This document shows, in pieces, positions 8,758 to 17,400 of a DNA stretch of 35,543 bases (position 1 is its first letter; the number at the start of each line of letters is the position of its first letter). Made by a program: the position numbers and the translations under genes. Location: positions 1 through 35,543 of the forward strand of contig CAZJYI010000122.1 of NCBI GenBank assembly GCA_964550025.1, read 5' to 3'. Under the pieces are notes generated by a model. The model did no database searches. It saw only the letters and a program-made list of their open reading frames with translations, and was not told where the DNA came from. This stretch comes from CAZJYI01 sp964550025 (GTDB lineage: Bacteria > Verrucomicrobiota > Kiritimatiellia > UBA8416 > CAYOBW01).

Positions 8758-8786
8758 TTGCTCCGGCGGGACTCATGTTATATAAC
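8758..8786 (+). promoter_or_regulatory. Promoter for the ORC-like ATPase gene
   Basis: TTGCTC (8758-8763) and TATAAC (8781-8786) are separated by exactly 17 bases and lie about 65 bases upstream of the ATG at 8851. The -10 box matches 5 of 6 consensus bases. It is embedded in the dyad at 8776-8787. Confidence 0.6.
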
Positions 8787-8805
8787 ACAAGTGTGTCATA
8801 TAACA
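8776..8805 (+). promoter_or_regulatory. Paired dyad operator overlapping the -10 region
   Basis: A perfect 12-bp palindrome, TGTTATATAACA (8776-8787), is followed 18 bp on by a near copy, TGTCATATAACA (8794-8805), which breaks symmetry at one position. Two adjacent AT-rich dyads in a GC-rich genome, one covering the -10 box, look like repressor sites. The downstream gene encodes a winged-helix domain, so autoregulation is a reasonable inference. Confidence 0.55.
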
Positions 8806-8850
8806 CGAAGCATATCGTCGATGTCATGCATCGATCTCTGGAGCTCCAAC

Positions 8851-10059
8851 ATGTTTTCACGATGGAATCTGGCTCGAAACCCGTTTGACACTAATCCCAT
8901 CTCGCTGGGCACGTTGGATTGGTTTGTTGGACGGAGCAGGGAGCTTGCCCTGTGTCGTCGGCTTGTGGCCGAGCAATCCGTGGTGATCGTCGAAGGGGGG
9001 CTGGGGGTGGGTACCACCTCGTTCGGGAATGCCACGCGGTTCGGCGCGAAGCGCCTGACGCCTCGAATGGAGATTGCGGTGTACCGCGGTTGGAATGCCC
9101 AGACATTGCTGGAGAACGTTCTCGTAGCTGTACTGCATGACATCGTTGACGAGCCAGGCGCCAGGAAGTCGCCGGCGGTCAGAAAGGCACGCGCGCTTGT
9201 CCAGCGCGTCGAACAGTCGGTGCACGGGGCGGGTGTAAGTCTGCTGGGGTTCGGAGGACGGGTGAACCGCAACGTGACAGTCACGCAGCCGGGCATCGTC
9301 CCCATGGAAACGCTTCGGCAAAGCCTGATCGCGCTTGCCGAAGAACTGCGGCCGCGGGGCGCAGGGAGTACGGCGTTCACGATTCAGCTCAACAACCTTG
9401 ATCCCGATCTGACATTCACCCGAAACGAACTGGCAGCTTTTCTCAATGACATCCGTGACTCCCTCCAGCTTCCCGGATTCAGTTGGCTACTGGTCGGCAA
9501 GAAGGGGTTGACGCGCTTCGTAACGCAACACGTGCCACGCCTGCGGTCCATTACGAATCACGACGTGTCGCTGACGCCCCTGTCGTTAAGGCAGGTCAAG
9601 GAAGTGGTCAGGAAGCGAATTGCCGCGTGCGCCGTGCCGGGGCGAAAGGCAAAGAACCCCATCGAGCCACGCCTGCTGGGACGCATCCACGAAGCGGCCG
9701 GCGGCAGCCTGCGGGAGACGTTCATCATATGCTCCAAGCTGTGCCTTGCCGTGGCCGGGGATCCCGTCTACGAGACGATTACCGATGCGGAAGCCGGAGC
9801 TCTGCTGGCCGAGCTAATGTCCGTACGCCTTGCCGCGCTCAACAGGAGCCCACTGCAACAGTCCATCCTGCAAAGGCTGAGCGACGCCGGCACCCTGACG
9901 CAGAAACAGCTTGCGGTGCGCCTGCGCAAGAACCAGACGGCCGTCTCACGAGCCGCCAAATCGCTACTGGAAGCAGAGCTCCTTCACCGCAGCAAGTCCG
10001 GGCGCAAGGTCTACTACACCCCTGCCGCCGAAGTCAGACTGGCCATCGGCCACTTCTGA
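8851..10059 (+). CDS. AAA/ORC-like ATPase with C-terminal winged-helix domain
   Basis: This 402-residue protein starts with the phrase WNLARNPFDTNP and FVGRSREL, typical of archaeal-ATPase/ORC-Cdc6-like P-loop proteins. The Walker A equivalent near residues 49-57 reads EGGLGVGTTS, with threonine where the catalytic lysine is expected. The Walker B equivalent near 176-184 reads FTIQLNNLD, with asparagines in place of part of the usual acidic pair. A sensor-1-like strand (SWLLVGKKG) follows near 211. Residues about 335-395 form a winged helix-turn-helix of MarR/ArsR type (LTQKQLAVRLRKNQTAVSRA). ATG 8851 has GGAG seven bases upstream. The likely role is a DNA-binding regulator or an ORC-like protein. 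Whether it hydrolyses ATP is doubtful. It is monocistronic and convergent with the GH5 gene, with a dyad operator in its promoter. Confidence 0.75.
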   Translation: MFSRWNLARNPFDTNPISLGTLDWFVGRSRELALCRRLVAEQSVVIVEGGLGVGTTSFGNATRFGAKRLTPRMEIAVYRGWNAQTLLENVLVAVLHDIVDEPGARKSPAVRKARALVQRVEQSVHGAGVSLLGFGGRVNRNVTVTQPGIVPMETLRQSLIALAEELRPRGAGSTAFTIQLNNLDPDLTFTRNELAAFLNDIRDSLQLPGFSWLLVGKKGLTRFVTQHVPRLRSITNHDVSLTPLSLRQVKEVVRKRIAACAVPGRKAKNPIEPRLLGRIHEAAGGSLRETFIICSKLCLAVAGDPVYETITDAEAGALLAELMSVRLAALNRSPLQQSILQRLSDAGTLTQKQLAVRLRKNQTAVSRAAKSLLEAELLHRSKSGRKVYYTPAAEVRLAIGHF

Positions 10060-10114
10060 AGTCAACCCGCATTTCTCGCCGGATTCCGAGGGCCCATGAG
10101 GTGCCGTGGACGGA

Positions 10115-11896
10115 TCAATACCGCTGCAGCAGCTCGAGCATTTTGCGGTCGAGCTTGGCGCCGTGGAAATCCTCGTAGGTCACGTCAGTGCGGCCGCTGT
10201 CGATGATCCCGAATGAGCCGCGGAAGTTCCATAGCGCCCACCCGATACCCGCGCGCTCCCAGTTGCGGAGGCAGTCCTCCATCCAGCGCAGCGTGATATC
10301 GTGCGGCGTCTTGTTGTAGGCGCCCCATTCACCGACGATGACGCCGACCCCAAGCTCCTTGAGTCGAACCCAGGGTTCGACACACTCCTCCCAGAGCCAC
10401 TCCCGGTCGTGCATGGACTCGGCCTCAAAGGGACTGGCCGTACGGCGCGGGTCATACCGGTATGGCGGGGATTCCCCCTCCCATTCCTCCTTCAACGTCA
10501 ATACGTGTTCCCCCGGCGGTGATCCGGAAACGCCGAACGCCAGTTCCGTCACCGTCATCCAATCACCCGCCTCGTTCGTGATCTCCAGCCGCCGCGTGCC
10601 CGCCGGAACGGTCCCCGTCACGTCCAGGTTGAACACGTTCTGGTAGACATTGTACTCCTCGCGAAAGACGACCTGCTCGCACGTGTTGCTGTCAGGACCG
10701 CTGACAAGAGCCTTGTCGATTACGGCCTTCCCATCCGCGCGGCACACGAGGCGGGCTTCCTTGGAGACCACGCCCACCCTCAGGCGAACGGTCGTCTCGC
10801 GATCGAACTTCCCACTCACGACCAGCGGTTTGGCGATATCCGTCTTCTGTGTGCCGTAGAGAAAGCCGGTGCCGACCACGGCGCGCGGCCAGGCGGGAGG
10901 CGGCATCTTGTCGCCGTTGCCGACCCACGACGCGCGGTAGTGCGAAATGCCGCTCGGCCAGTACCCGCGTGTGGCCTGGGCGACGCCGAGGGGAATCAAC
11001 GCCTCGCAGGGGCGATGTCCCCACTCCAACCCGTCGGCGATGATCAGGCGTTTCGGGTCTTCCTTCCGGATCGCAGCGGCCATGATCCCGACCACGTTCA
11101 CGTAGACGTTGGTATCAACCCTCGATGGCTCGTTGAAGAGGTTGAAACTGAGCCGGTAATTCGGCACGTCGCGGTAGCGCCGCGCAAACGTGCCCCAGTG
11201 CAACGCGCACACACGCTGCGCCTCCGGATCGGTCCAGAGGTCCCTGGGCTCGGGCGGCTTTGCCACGGTGTAGCCCGGCGCCCGGTGGAAGTTAATGCAG
11301 ACGTGGATTCCGTACAGCCTCCCCCACTCCACCGCCTCGTCGATCTCGGCCAGGATATCTTCGTTGAACTCGGTCCAGTTGTCTCCCCGAATCCACGTCC
11401 GATAGTCCATCGGCAACCGGACAAAGTTGAACCCCAGTTCGGATATGAGCCGGAAGTCCTCTTCGAGGAACGGGCCGTTGCGCCAATCACGCTGGAACTT
11501 GTTCGTCAGGTTGAACCCACGCCAGCGGGGAAGCTCCCCGGCGGAGGCAGACGGCAATCTTCCCTCTGCCGGTCGCCGCCCCATCCCATACGTCGGCCCG
11601 GCCGCTGCCAGCCACACGATGCACAAGGCCACCACAGCCCTGACCAGCGGGCGTTCTGATCCCAAGTGGGTATCGTCATACGCGGCGAGGCGGCCCGCTC
11701 TCGCCAAGAGCGGGCTACATCCGGAGTAGCCTTCCGCCGTGGCGGACGGAAGCAGGCTCCCTGCAACGCGATGAGCCGGCATGGAGATTGCGGCAGGCAC
11801 TGAGGGCGGCCCGACACCGTCAGCGGCAAGACTGTCCTCTGACTTCTGACCTCTGACTTGTCCGACTGTCGGCAAGATCTGCTTTTGCGGGTCCAT
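10115..11896 (-). CDS. Secreted GH5-family glycoside hydrolase with inserted beta-rich module
   Basis: This is a (beta/alpha)8 retaining glycoside hydrolase of the cellulase (GH5) type. Residue numbers count from ATG 11896. The core begins near 125 (RWRGFNLTNKF). The histidine of NFHRAPGY is near 204, the acid/base glutamate in FNLFNEPS near 256 and the nucleophile glutamate in VIVGEWGAYN near 523. Residues about 338-460 interrupt the barrel with a beta-rich stretch that looks like an inserted carbohydrate-binding or jelly-roll module. A hydrophobic signal-like segment lies at about 85-104. ATG 11896 sits six bases after the sulfatase stop with AGGGG upstream. The first 80 residues are built from repeat DNA, so a later start is possible, for example TTG at 11665, which would put the signal segment near the N-terminus. 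The substrate is probably a polysaccharide handled together with the sulfatase. Confidence 0.85.
   Translation of the reverse strand: MDPQKQILPTVGQVRGQKSEDSLAADGVGPPSVPAAISMPAHRVAGSLLPSATAEGYSGCSPLLARAGRLAAYDDTHLGSERPLVRAVVALCIVWLAAAGPTYGMGRRPAEGRLPSASAGELPRWRGFNLTNKFQRDWRNGPFLEEDFRLISELGFNFVRLPMDYRTWIRGDNWTEFNEDILAEIDEAVEWGRLYGIHVCINFHRAPGYTVAKPPEPRDLWTDPEAQRVCALHWGTFARRYRDVPNYRLSFNLFNEPSRVDTNVYVNVVGIMAAAIRKEDPKRLIIADGLEWGHRPCEALIPLGVAQATRGYWPSGISHYRASWVGNGDKMPPPAWPRAVVGTGFLYGTQKTDIAKPLVVSGKFDRETTVRLRVGVVSKEARLVCRADGKAVIDKALVSGPDSNTCEQVVFREEYNVYQNVFNLDVTGTVPAGTRRLEITNEAGDWMTVTELAFGVSGSPPGEHVLTLKEEWEGESPPYRYDPRRTASPFEAESMHDREWLWEECVEPWVRLKELGVGVIVGEWGAYNKTPHDITLRWMEDCLRNWERAGIGWALWNFRGSFGIIDSGRTDVTYEDFHGAKLDRKMLELLQRY
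11692..11752. repeat. Head-to-head pair of GTAG hairpins
   Basis: On the minus strand, GTAG (11715-11718) is followed by CCCGCTC, loop TTGGC and GAGCGGG. On the plus strand, GTAG (11726-11729) is followed by a hairpin built from CTTCCGCC and GGCGGACGGAAG. The two GTAG heads face each other eight bases apart. The pair lies inside the apparent 5' part of the GH5 reading frame, which argues that this part is not ancestral coding sequence. Confidence 0.6.
11835..11870. repeat. Degenerate tandem 7-mer repeat, TCTGACN type
   Basis: Three consecutive units, TCTGACT, TCTGACC and TCTGACT, are bordered by related GACTGTC words that recur on both sides as GGCAAGACTGTC and GACTGTCGGCAAGA. The array lies just downstream of the sulfatase stop, within the first codons of the annotated GH5 frame. 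Confidence 0.7.
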
Positions 11897-11902
11897 CGTC
11901 CC

Positions 11903-13291
11903 CTACTCCGCCGGTTGCCACGGCACGCGGTCGGCCACGGCACGGTGTTTCTTCAAAGCTGCGCTGAGCTCCTTGAACTTCGGGTGGCTCTCGGGCAGCG
12001 GTTTGTCTTCGTGCGGGTCCTCGCGCAGGTTGTACAAGCGGAAGGGCTCGTCGGGAGCGTTCTGCAGCAGCTTCCAATCTCCGCGCCGCACGGCGTAGAA
12101 GATGTCGCCCGCATACCGCTTGCCGCCCTCGCGGCGCATCCAGACGAGCAGACGGTCCGGCTCGGGTTGCGGCTTTCCCTGCAATGTCGGCAGGAAGCTC
12201 ACCCCGTCGATCGTGTGCGCGACGTCGACACCTGCCGCGTCGCAGACCGTGGGGAAGATGTCCATCGTCAGTGCCACACGGTCCGAGCGCGTCCCGGGTT
12301 TGATGTGCTTTGGCCACACGACATACGTGGGCACGGCCAGTCCCCCTTCAAGCATCTGGCCCTTGGCCCCGTTCCACGGTGCGTTGCGCGCGCCGACGTT
12401 GGACTGCCCGCCATTGTCGGAAGTGAAGACAAGCAGCGTGTTGTGCCCGATGCCGCTCTGCGCAACGGCATTGATGACCCGGCCGATGCCGGCATCCATG
12501 TGCTCGATCAGGGCCACGATCTTCGCGCGCTTGTCGCTGATCCCCTTTTCGCGCGCCTTCACACGTTCGACCCACTCCTTCGGCGGCTGGATCGGCGTGT
12601 GCGGCGCGTTGTACGCAAGGTAGAGGAAGAACGGTTTCTGCCGTTTGGCCCGTTCGCGTACGTGCGCTACGGCCCAGTCGGAAAACAGGTCGGTCGCGTG
12701 GCCCTCGGGGTCGATGGTCTCGCGATCGCGCGTCATGTAGTTGATCCCGTGACGCCGGTGGTTGTAGTAGTCGTCCATCATGTCGCCGAGAAAGCCGTGA
12801 AAGTGGTCGAACCCACGGTCCAGCGGCGTGTCGGGAGCCTTCAGCCCGAGGTGCCATTTGCCGATGATCGCGGTGTGATAGCCGGCCTTCTTGAGCATCT
12901 GCGGCAGCAGCACGGCGTCGGCCGCCAGCCGTCCCCACGAGTTGTTGCGGTGCGTGCGGATAACACCCGGAACACCCACCAGGTCGGGGAAACGGCCCGT
13001 GAGGAGGGAGGCCCGCGTCGGCGAACACACCGGGCAGTTGGCATAGAAGCGGTCGAAGCGCATGCCCCCCACGGAGAGCCTGTCCACGTTGGGGGTTTTC
13101 ATATCCGGCGCCCCGTATGATGACAAGTCGCCGTAACCCAGGTCATCCACCAGGATGACAATGATGTTCGGTTTCGCGTTCGTCTGCAGGGCAGTCCCCA
13201 CCAGAATCGCCCGGGCAGGCGTCGCGAACGCCAGGAAGGCAAGCGCGGCAACAGGGAGAAGACGTCGTAGAGTGTGTCGTGGTGCTTTCAT
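11903..13291 (-). CDS. Secreted formylglycine-dependent sulfatase
   Basis: This enzyme hydrolyses sulfate esters, probably on a polysaccharide or glycan outside the cytoplasm. The 462-residue product begins with a signal peptide (MKAPRHTLRRLL, hydrophobic run, ATPARA). The metal pair D49-D50 lies in IILVDDLGYGD-like sequence. The activation motif C89-S-P-T-R93 with ASLLTGR matches the C-x-P-x-R signature whose cysteine is oxidised to formylglycine. GKWHLG near 144-149 and FTSDNGG near 289-295 are further sulfatase motifs. ATG 13291 is chosen for the signal peptide, although its ribosome site is poor. The frame remains open to 13522, but that part is tandem repeat. No maturation enzyme is encoded in the window. 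The GH5 gene follows after six bases, and a PhoD-like wreck lies upstream. Confidence 0.94.
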   Translation of the reverse strand: MKAPRHTLRRLLPVAALAFLAFATPARAILVGTALQTNAKPNIIVILVDDLGYGDLSSYGAPDMKTPNVDRLSVGGMRFDRFYANCPVCSPTRASLLTGRFPDLVGVPGVIRTHRNNSWGRLAADAVLLPQMLKKAGYHTAIIGKWHLGLKAPDTPLDRGFDHFHGFLGDMMDDYYNHRRHGINYMTRDRETIDPEGHATDLFSDWAVAHVRERAKRQKPFFLYLAYNAPHTPIQPPKEWVERVKAREKGISDKRAKIVALIEHMDAGIGRVINAVAQSGIGHNTLLVFTSDNGGQSNVGARNAPWNGAKGQMLEGGLAVPTYVVWPKHIKPGTRSDRVALTMDIFPTVCDAAGVDVAHTIDGVSFLPTLQGKPQPEPDRLLVWMRREGGKRYAGDIFYAVRRGDWKLLQNAPDEPFRLYNLREDPHEDKPLPESHPKFKELSAALKKHRAVADRVPWQPAE

Positions 13292-13419
13292 GGCGGAGAT
13301 AGTACCGGCAACACAGGTGCAGATCGAGCGAGAAAGCCGCCCGCGCGGGTACGAGCCTACGGCCCGGGACCTGGCGGGGGCACGGTTACGTTGCTGGTGG
13401 CGGGGAGCGAGAAACCGCA

Positions 13420-13504
13420 GAATAATGAACACTGAATGATGAATGATGAAGTGACCGGGACCCACTTCAACATTCGCTATTCGACATTCGAGATTCGATA
13501 TTTC
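13420..13504. repeat. Two adjacent 7-mer arrays, TGAATGA and ATTCGNN types
   Basis: Bases 13420-13451 repeat AATGATGA words with a 7-base period. Bases 13469-13504 run ATTCGCT, ATTCGAC, ATTCGAG, ATTCGAT with an exact 7-base period and a fixed ATTCG core. Both lie in the 258-base gap upstream of the sulfatase gene. They produce an apparent N-terminal extension in that reading frame. Confidence 0.75.
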
Positions 13505-13549
13505 CCATCCCCGAAACCGCACACCCGCGAAACCGGATGAACCGGGCAG

Positions 13550-14060
13550 TCACAGACTAACCCGCAGTTCTCCCGCGTCCCGTTCCGCCACCGTCTTGAC
13601 GCCCTTCAGCGTATTCCGCCCCGCTCCCTCGCCCACCTGTACCGTGTAGCTGCCCTTCTTGAACACCTTTGGGGCGAACGTGCCGCCCTTGATCCGCACG
13701 GCATAGACCAGTTCGCCCGTCGCCTCCTCGACGATCTGCACGACCGGGTCCTCTGCACCTTCGACCTTCAGCGTCGGCAGGACGCACGTACCCGCCCATC
13801 GTATCGATCTTGACCTTGCGTCCGCCGCCACCCCACATGTTCCCCTGCCCGATGTCGTGATCGTCGGGGATGCACACGGTCGGGCGGTCGCGGATCATAT
13901 CGCCGAAGGTCCGGCCGAATTCGAGCCAGGCCGCGGTGTGTTGCGTGTGGTTGTAGACTTGGTCCCCGGTGAAAAGCAGCACATCCGGATCATCCTCTTT
14001 GCCGTCATGCTTTGCCTCCCGTTTGTCTTCCAATGGTATATACGGTATCTCCTTCGCCGG
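13550..14060 (-). pseudogene. PhoD/alkaline phosphatase D-like metallophosphatase remnant
   Basis: Two frames of one gene are visible. The upstream part (about 14060 to 13790) reads DPDVLLFTGDQVYN, then PTVCIPDDHDIGQGNMWGGGG and KIDTMGGY, which are metal-binding phrases of PhoD-like phosphoesterases. The downstream part (about 13800 to 13550) is in a different frame and reads as a C-terminal beta domain ending ELRVSL and a TGA at 13552-13550. The catalytic domain between them is missing and the N-terminus has no start or signal peptide. At least one large internal deletion with a frame change, plus a 5' truncation, is implied. It lies upstream of the sulfatase on the same strand, so it may once have belonged to a polysaccharide or organophosphate locus. 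Confidence 0.75.
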
Positions 14061-14170
14061 GAAAAGGCAGGGACTTCCCGGAGGCTTGCATTCGCGAGTC
14101 GGTGCAGGCTCCGGGACGATGTCCGGTCGATGCAGGGGAACCGGATCTGTCCGGCGAACCTACGCCGCGG

Positions 14171-14261
14171 TTCGTAGTGCGCCCGTCAGGGCGTCCCTCG
14201 CCTCGCCCGTCCTCGTTCTTCCCTCGTACCCACGGGAACGCTCTTACGAGCGCACTACGAA
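14171..14261. repeat. REPIN-like inverted pair of GTAG hairpins
   Basis: Perfect 12-base outer arms, TTCGTAGTGCGC (14171-14182) and its complement (14250-14261), enclose two related hairpins: CGCCC-GTCA-GGGCG at the left and, on the other strand, CGCTC-GTAA-GAGCG at the right. The stems differ by compensatory changes. Each unit has a GTAG head followed by a short stem-loop, the layout of REP doublets. It lies in the gap between the phosphatase remnant and the LamG gene. The remaining bases to 14385 are unassigned. Confidence 0.8.
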
Positions 14262-14385
14262 CGGGGAATGCCCAGCCTCGGGCTCGCGTACGTAAGAACG
14301 TGTCCGGCCAGATTGCGCCGGATGGCAGACGCGCCCTCCCGGCGGCAACCGCCCGGGGGCAGCGGCGTTACCGGCGGCCCGCAGC

Positions 14386-14427
14386 GACGTCAGGTCAAGG
14401 GACCCTTCCCAGCTAGTCCCTGACGTC
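14386..14427 (-). terminator. Possible stem-loop at the end of the LamG gene
   Basis: A 9-base inverted repeat, GACGTCAGG (14386-14394) and its complement (14419-14427), surrounds the LamG stop codon. The loop holds a second palindrome, AAGGGACCCTT. There is no T-run, so termination is only a guess. Confidence 0.25.
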
Positions 14428-17400
14428 TACCCGGAAAAGACCGCGTTGCCCGGCCGGGATCCGCACCTCGGCGCTGTTCGCCGGGGGCGTGGAAAGAAGG
14501 TTGGTCTGCACGGGAGCAAAAGCTTCCATGGTGTTCCCGGCGGTCACGACACGGTAGCGGCGATCGAGAGCGCTCTGCCACGTCAGCCGCAGCGTGCTGT
14601 CTTCGACCTGCTCCACCCCGGTCAGAACCAGTACCGAGGCCGCATTGGTCGGATCCGTCCCCGCGATCCACTCCTGGCGATTGTCCAGGCCGTCGCCGTC
14701 ATCGTCGCTGCCGGGATCAAGGCTGTTCGTGCCGTCCGCATACGTTTCTTCCCAACCGTCCGGCAAGCCGTCGCCATCGGCATCGCGGGCATTCATTCCA
14801 AGTTGCGTTGATGCCGTAGGCGCGTTGGTCGCATTGGACGCGTTGCTGACGTAGGCCTCCACGTGGCTCGACACCAACCGTGTCCCGCGGCAGGTGGCGG
14901 GCACGCGGACGGTATAGACGATGGTCACCGGGCTGCTCGGCAGCGACCCGGTCCAGAGGATTTCGTCGTGAGCCACTTCCGGATCCCCCTCCGCCGTGGC
15001 GTCCAGGATTGTCCAGCCCGGCGGCAGGACCGGCTTGATGCACAGTGCCAGCAACCCATTGTCGAATGCGACCACGTTTGTGATCACTACCGTCCCACCG
15101 GGATCATAGCCCTCTGTCGGCGCCCCCTCCATCTGGGGATCCTGAGGTCCCGATGCTGCTTGCGGCGGGGGTGCAAGCCCGGGCACTCCCTCTGCCGGTG
15201 CATAGCCGTCCTTGCCGCAAGGATCGATGCGATAGCCCCCGGCGCGCCAGTAGGCCAGAACGCGATTTGCCTCAACAGCGCTGATGCTCCAACGCGGGCG
15301 ACGGTAGTCCGCGCTATGCAACTTGTTGCTGGCGTCCTCGTAAGGCTCGGTAGTCCCCGTGTAGCCGTCGTAGCCCTCGGGATCGGGCCGATACCATCCG
15401 GCCCGCCAGTAGAACAACACACGACTCAGTTCGCGCGCGTCGATTACCCAGCGATCCTCCTGGTAGTCCGCGGAATGGAAGCCCCGGTCGTGCATCCTCA
15501 GAACGAGCGGATCGGGCAGGACCGTCACGTCCTCGGGATTCGACATGCCCGGGACCTGGTAGGTTGCGACCCCTCCGACGGATCGCGGCGCCGTCGTTCC
15601 GGCCGGCACGGCCACGGTGTAGGAGAACTCCACGGGCTCCTGCACGTGGCGGCGCGTGAACACGATTTCATTCCCCAGCACACTTGGCCCACCGTCACCC
15701 CTGGCGTCGACCAGGCTCCAATCGCCGGGCAACTCCGGCGTCCAGACGAGCGACATCAACTCATCGGCGTCCGGCACGTAGAAGCGGCAGTAAACCGTGT
15801 TCTCTCCGGGGAAATAGGTTCCGAGCTCATTCCAATGCAGCCCCAGCATTTGCGTTCCGTTCCAGAACAGGGCACGGACAGTCCGGGGACCGTCCATGAC
15901 GACGGTTACCGGGTTGCTCAACCGGCTGCCCGGCGGCACGTCCCCCAGCCATGCTACGAAGGCACACCCGTTCGACGGAAACGCCGTCAGTTCCACCTCG
16001 GCCCCTTCCTCGAACAACCCCGAACCGGGGTCCACCGTGCCGCCTTCGGAGGCCTCGACCACCAGCCTCACGCGGCCGGGACCGGCAGCCTCGTACAACG
16101 CCGCGACCTCGTTTGAGCTGAGACTTCGACCATAGATGCGAACATCGTCCATTGCGCCATCGAAGTAGGTCTTGCCTGCCCGCGTGCCGATGAATACGGG
16201 AATCCGCCGCGGATTGAGGGATTCGTAGGCCGGGCTGTCGTCCTCGGCAACAAGCTGCCCGTCAATGTACAGGCGCACCGCACCCGACGCCCCGGACACG
16301 AACACGCCGGCAATGTGGTGCCATTCCCCGGCGGCCAGATTGCAGCCCGAGTACACGCCCTGGGCAGCGGTTGCCGCCTCGCCGTCGTGGGTGACCATGA
16401 CCACCTGACCGCCGTCGGTGACCGAGGTCATCAGGGTCGATGCGGTACGGTTCCACGTGTCGCCGTCGCGACGCCCCATGAGGAACATCTGGGTCGAAAT
16501 CGGGGTCTCCAGTTTCACCCAGCACGAATATGTGAGATCGCCCGTGATCTGAAGAGAATCGTCATCCCCGCAGTGGATGTAGTCGTCTACCCCGTCAAAC
16601 AGATACGCGCCGCCCATGATCCCGACGCTATCGAACGAGGCCCCATGCACGGCGCCGGTGTTGCCCATGCCGCTCTCGTCCGCCACGCTCACCCCGTTGT
16701 GCTCGTCGAACGTGTAGTGCAACTGCAGCCCGGCCGCGAGATTCGAAGGGTAGAAGGTGGCCGTGATGGACCTGGGTTGGTCCATGGCCACGGACAGCGG
16801 ATCGTCTGTCTCGTGTCCGGCCGGCACATTCCCGACCCACCCGTCGAAGGCATAGCCGGGCTCAGGTTCCGGTGTTAGCGTCACCACGGTCCCCATGGGA
16901 TGCCATGCATCAGCAACGTCCACGCTGCCGCCGCTTCCCGCGGACACAACAAGCCGGTACTCCGTCTCCCAGATCCAGGTCAGCGTTGAAGCCTGCGAAG
17001 GCGTGAAGGTCACCACGTTGGTGCTTCCACTGACGGGCACATCTCCGCTTCCCCGCCACCCGGCGCACGCGTATCGGACGCCGGGGTCTCCCGGTGACTG
17101 GCTCGAAACCGCGGTAGACACCGGTTCGTCGCTCGTGACCCAGTTCGTTCCGTAACCGAGCGGCGTCGGCATGTCGTACGCCGCGGGATCGCCCGCGACC
17201 GCGACGGCAACCTTGCCCGCGGCCGCGGCGCCGTAGATGGCGACGATCTCTTCCGGAGCCAGGGCCCTGTTGTAGATCCTCGCGTCATCCATGGCGCCTC
17301 TGAGGAAGTAGGTGTTCTCGCGCGCGCCCATGTAGACCGGGATCTGGCGATCGTTCAGAGAGGCGAAGACGGAGTTGGTCTTCTCGGCATTGAGGGCGCC

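Noticed and set aside
11858..13120. 420-codon plus-strand open frame opposite the sulfatase
   Set aside because: The sulfatase motifs and signal peptide on the minus strand explain the sequence; the plus-strand product shows only biased composition.
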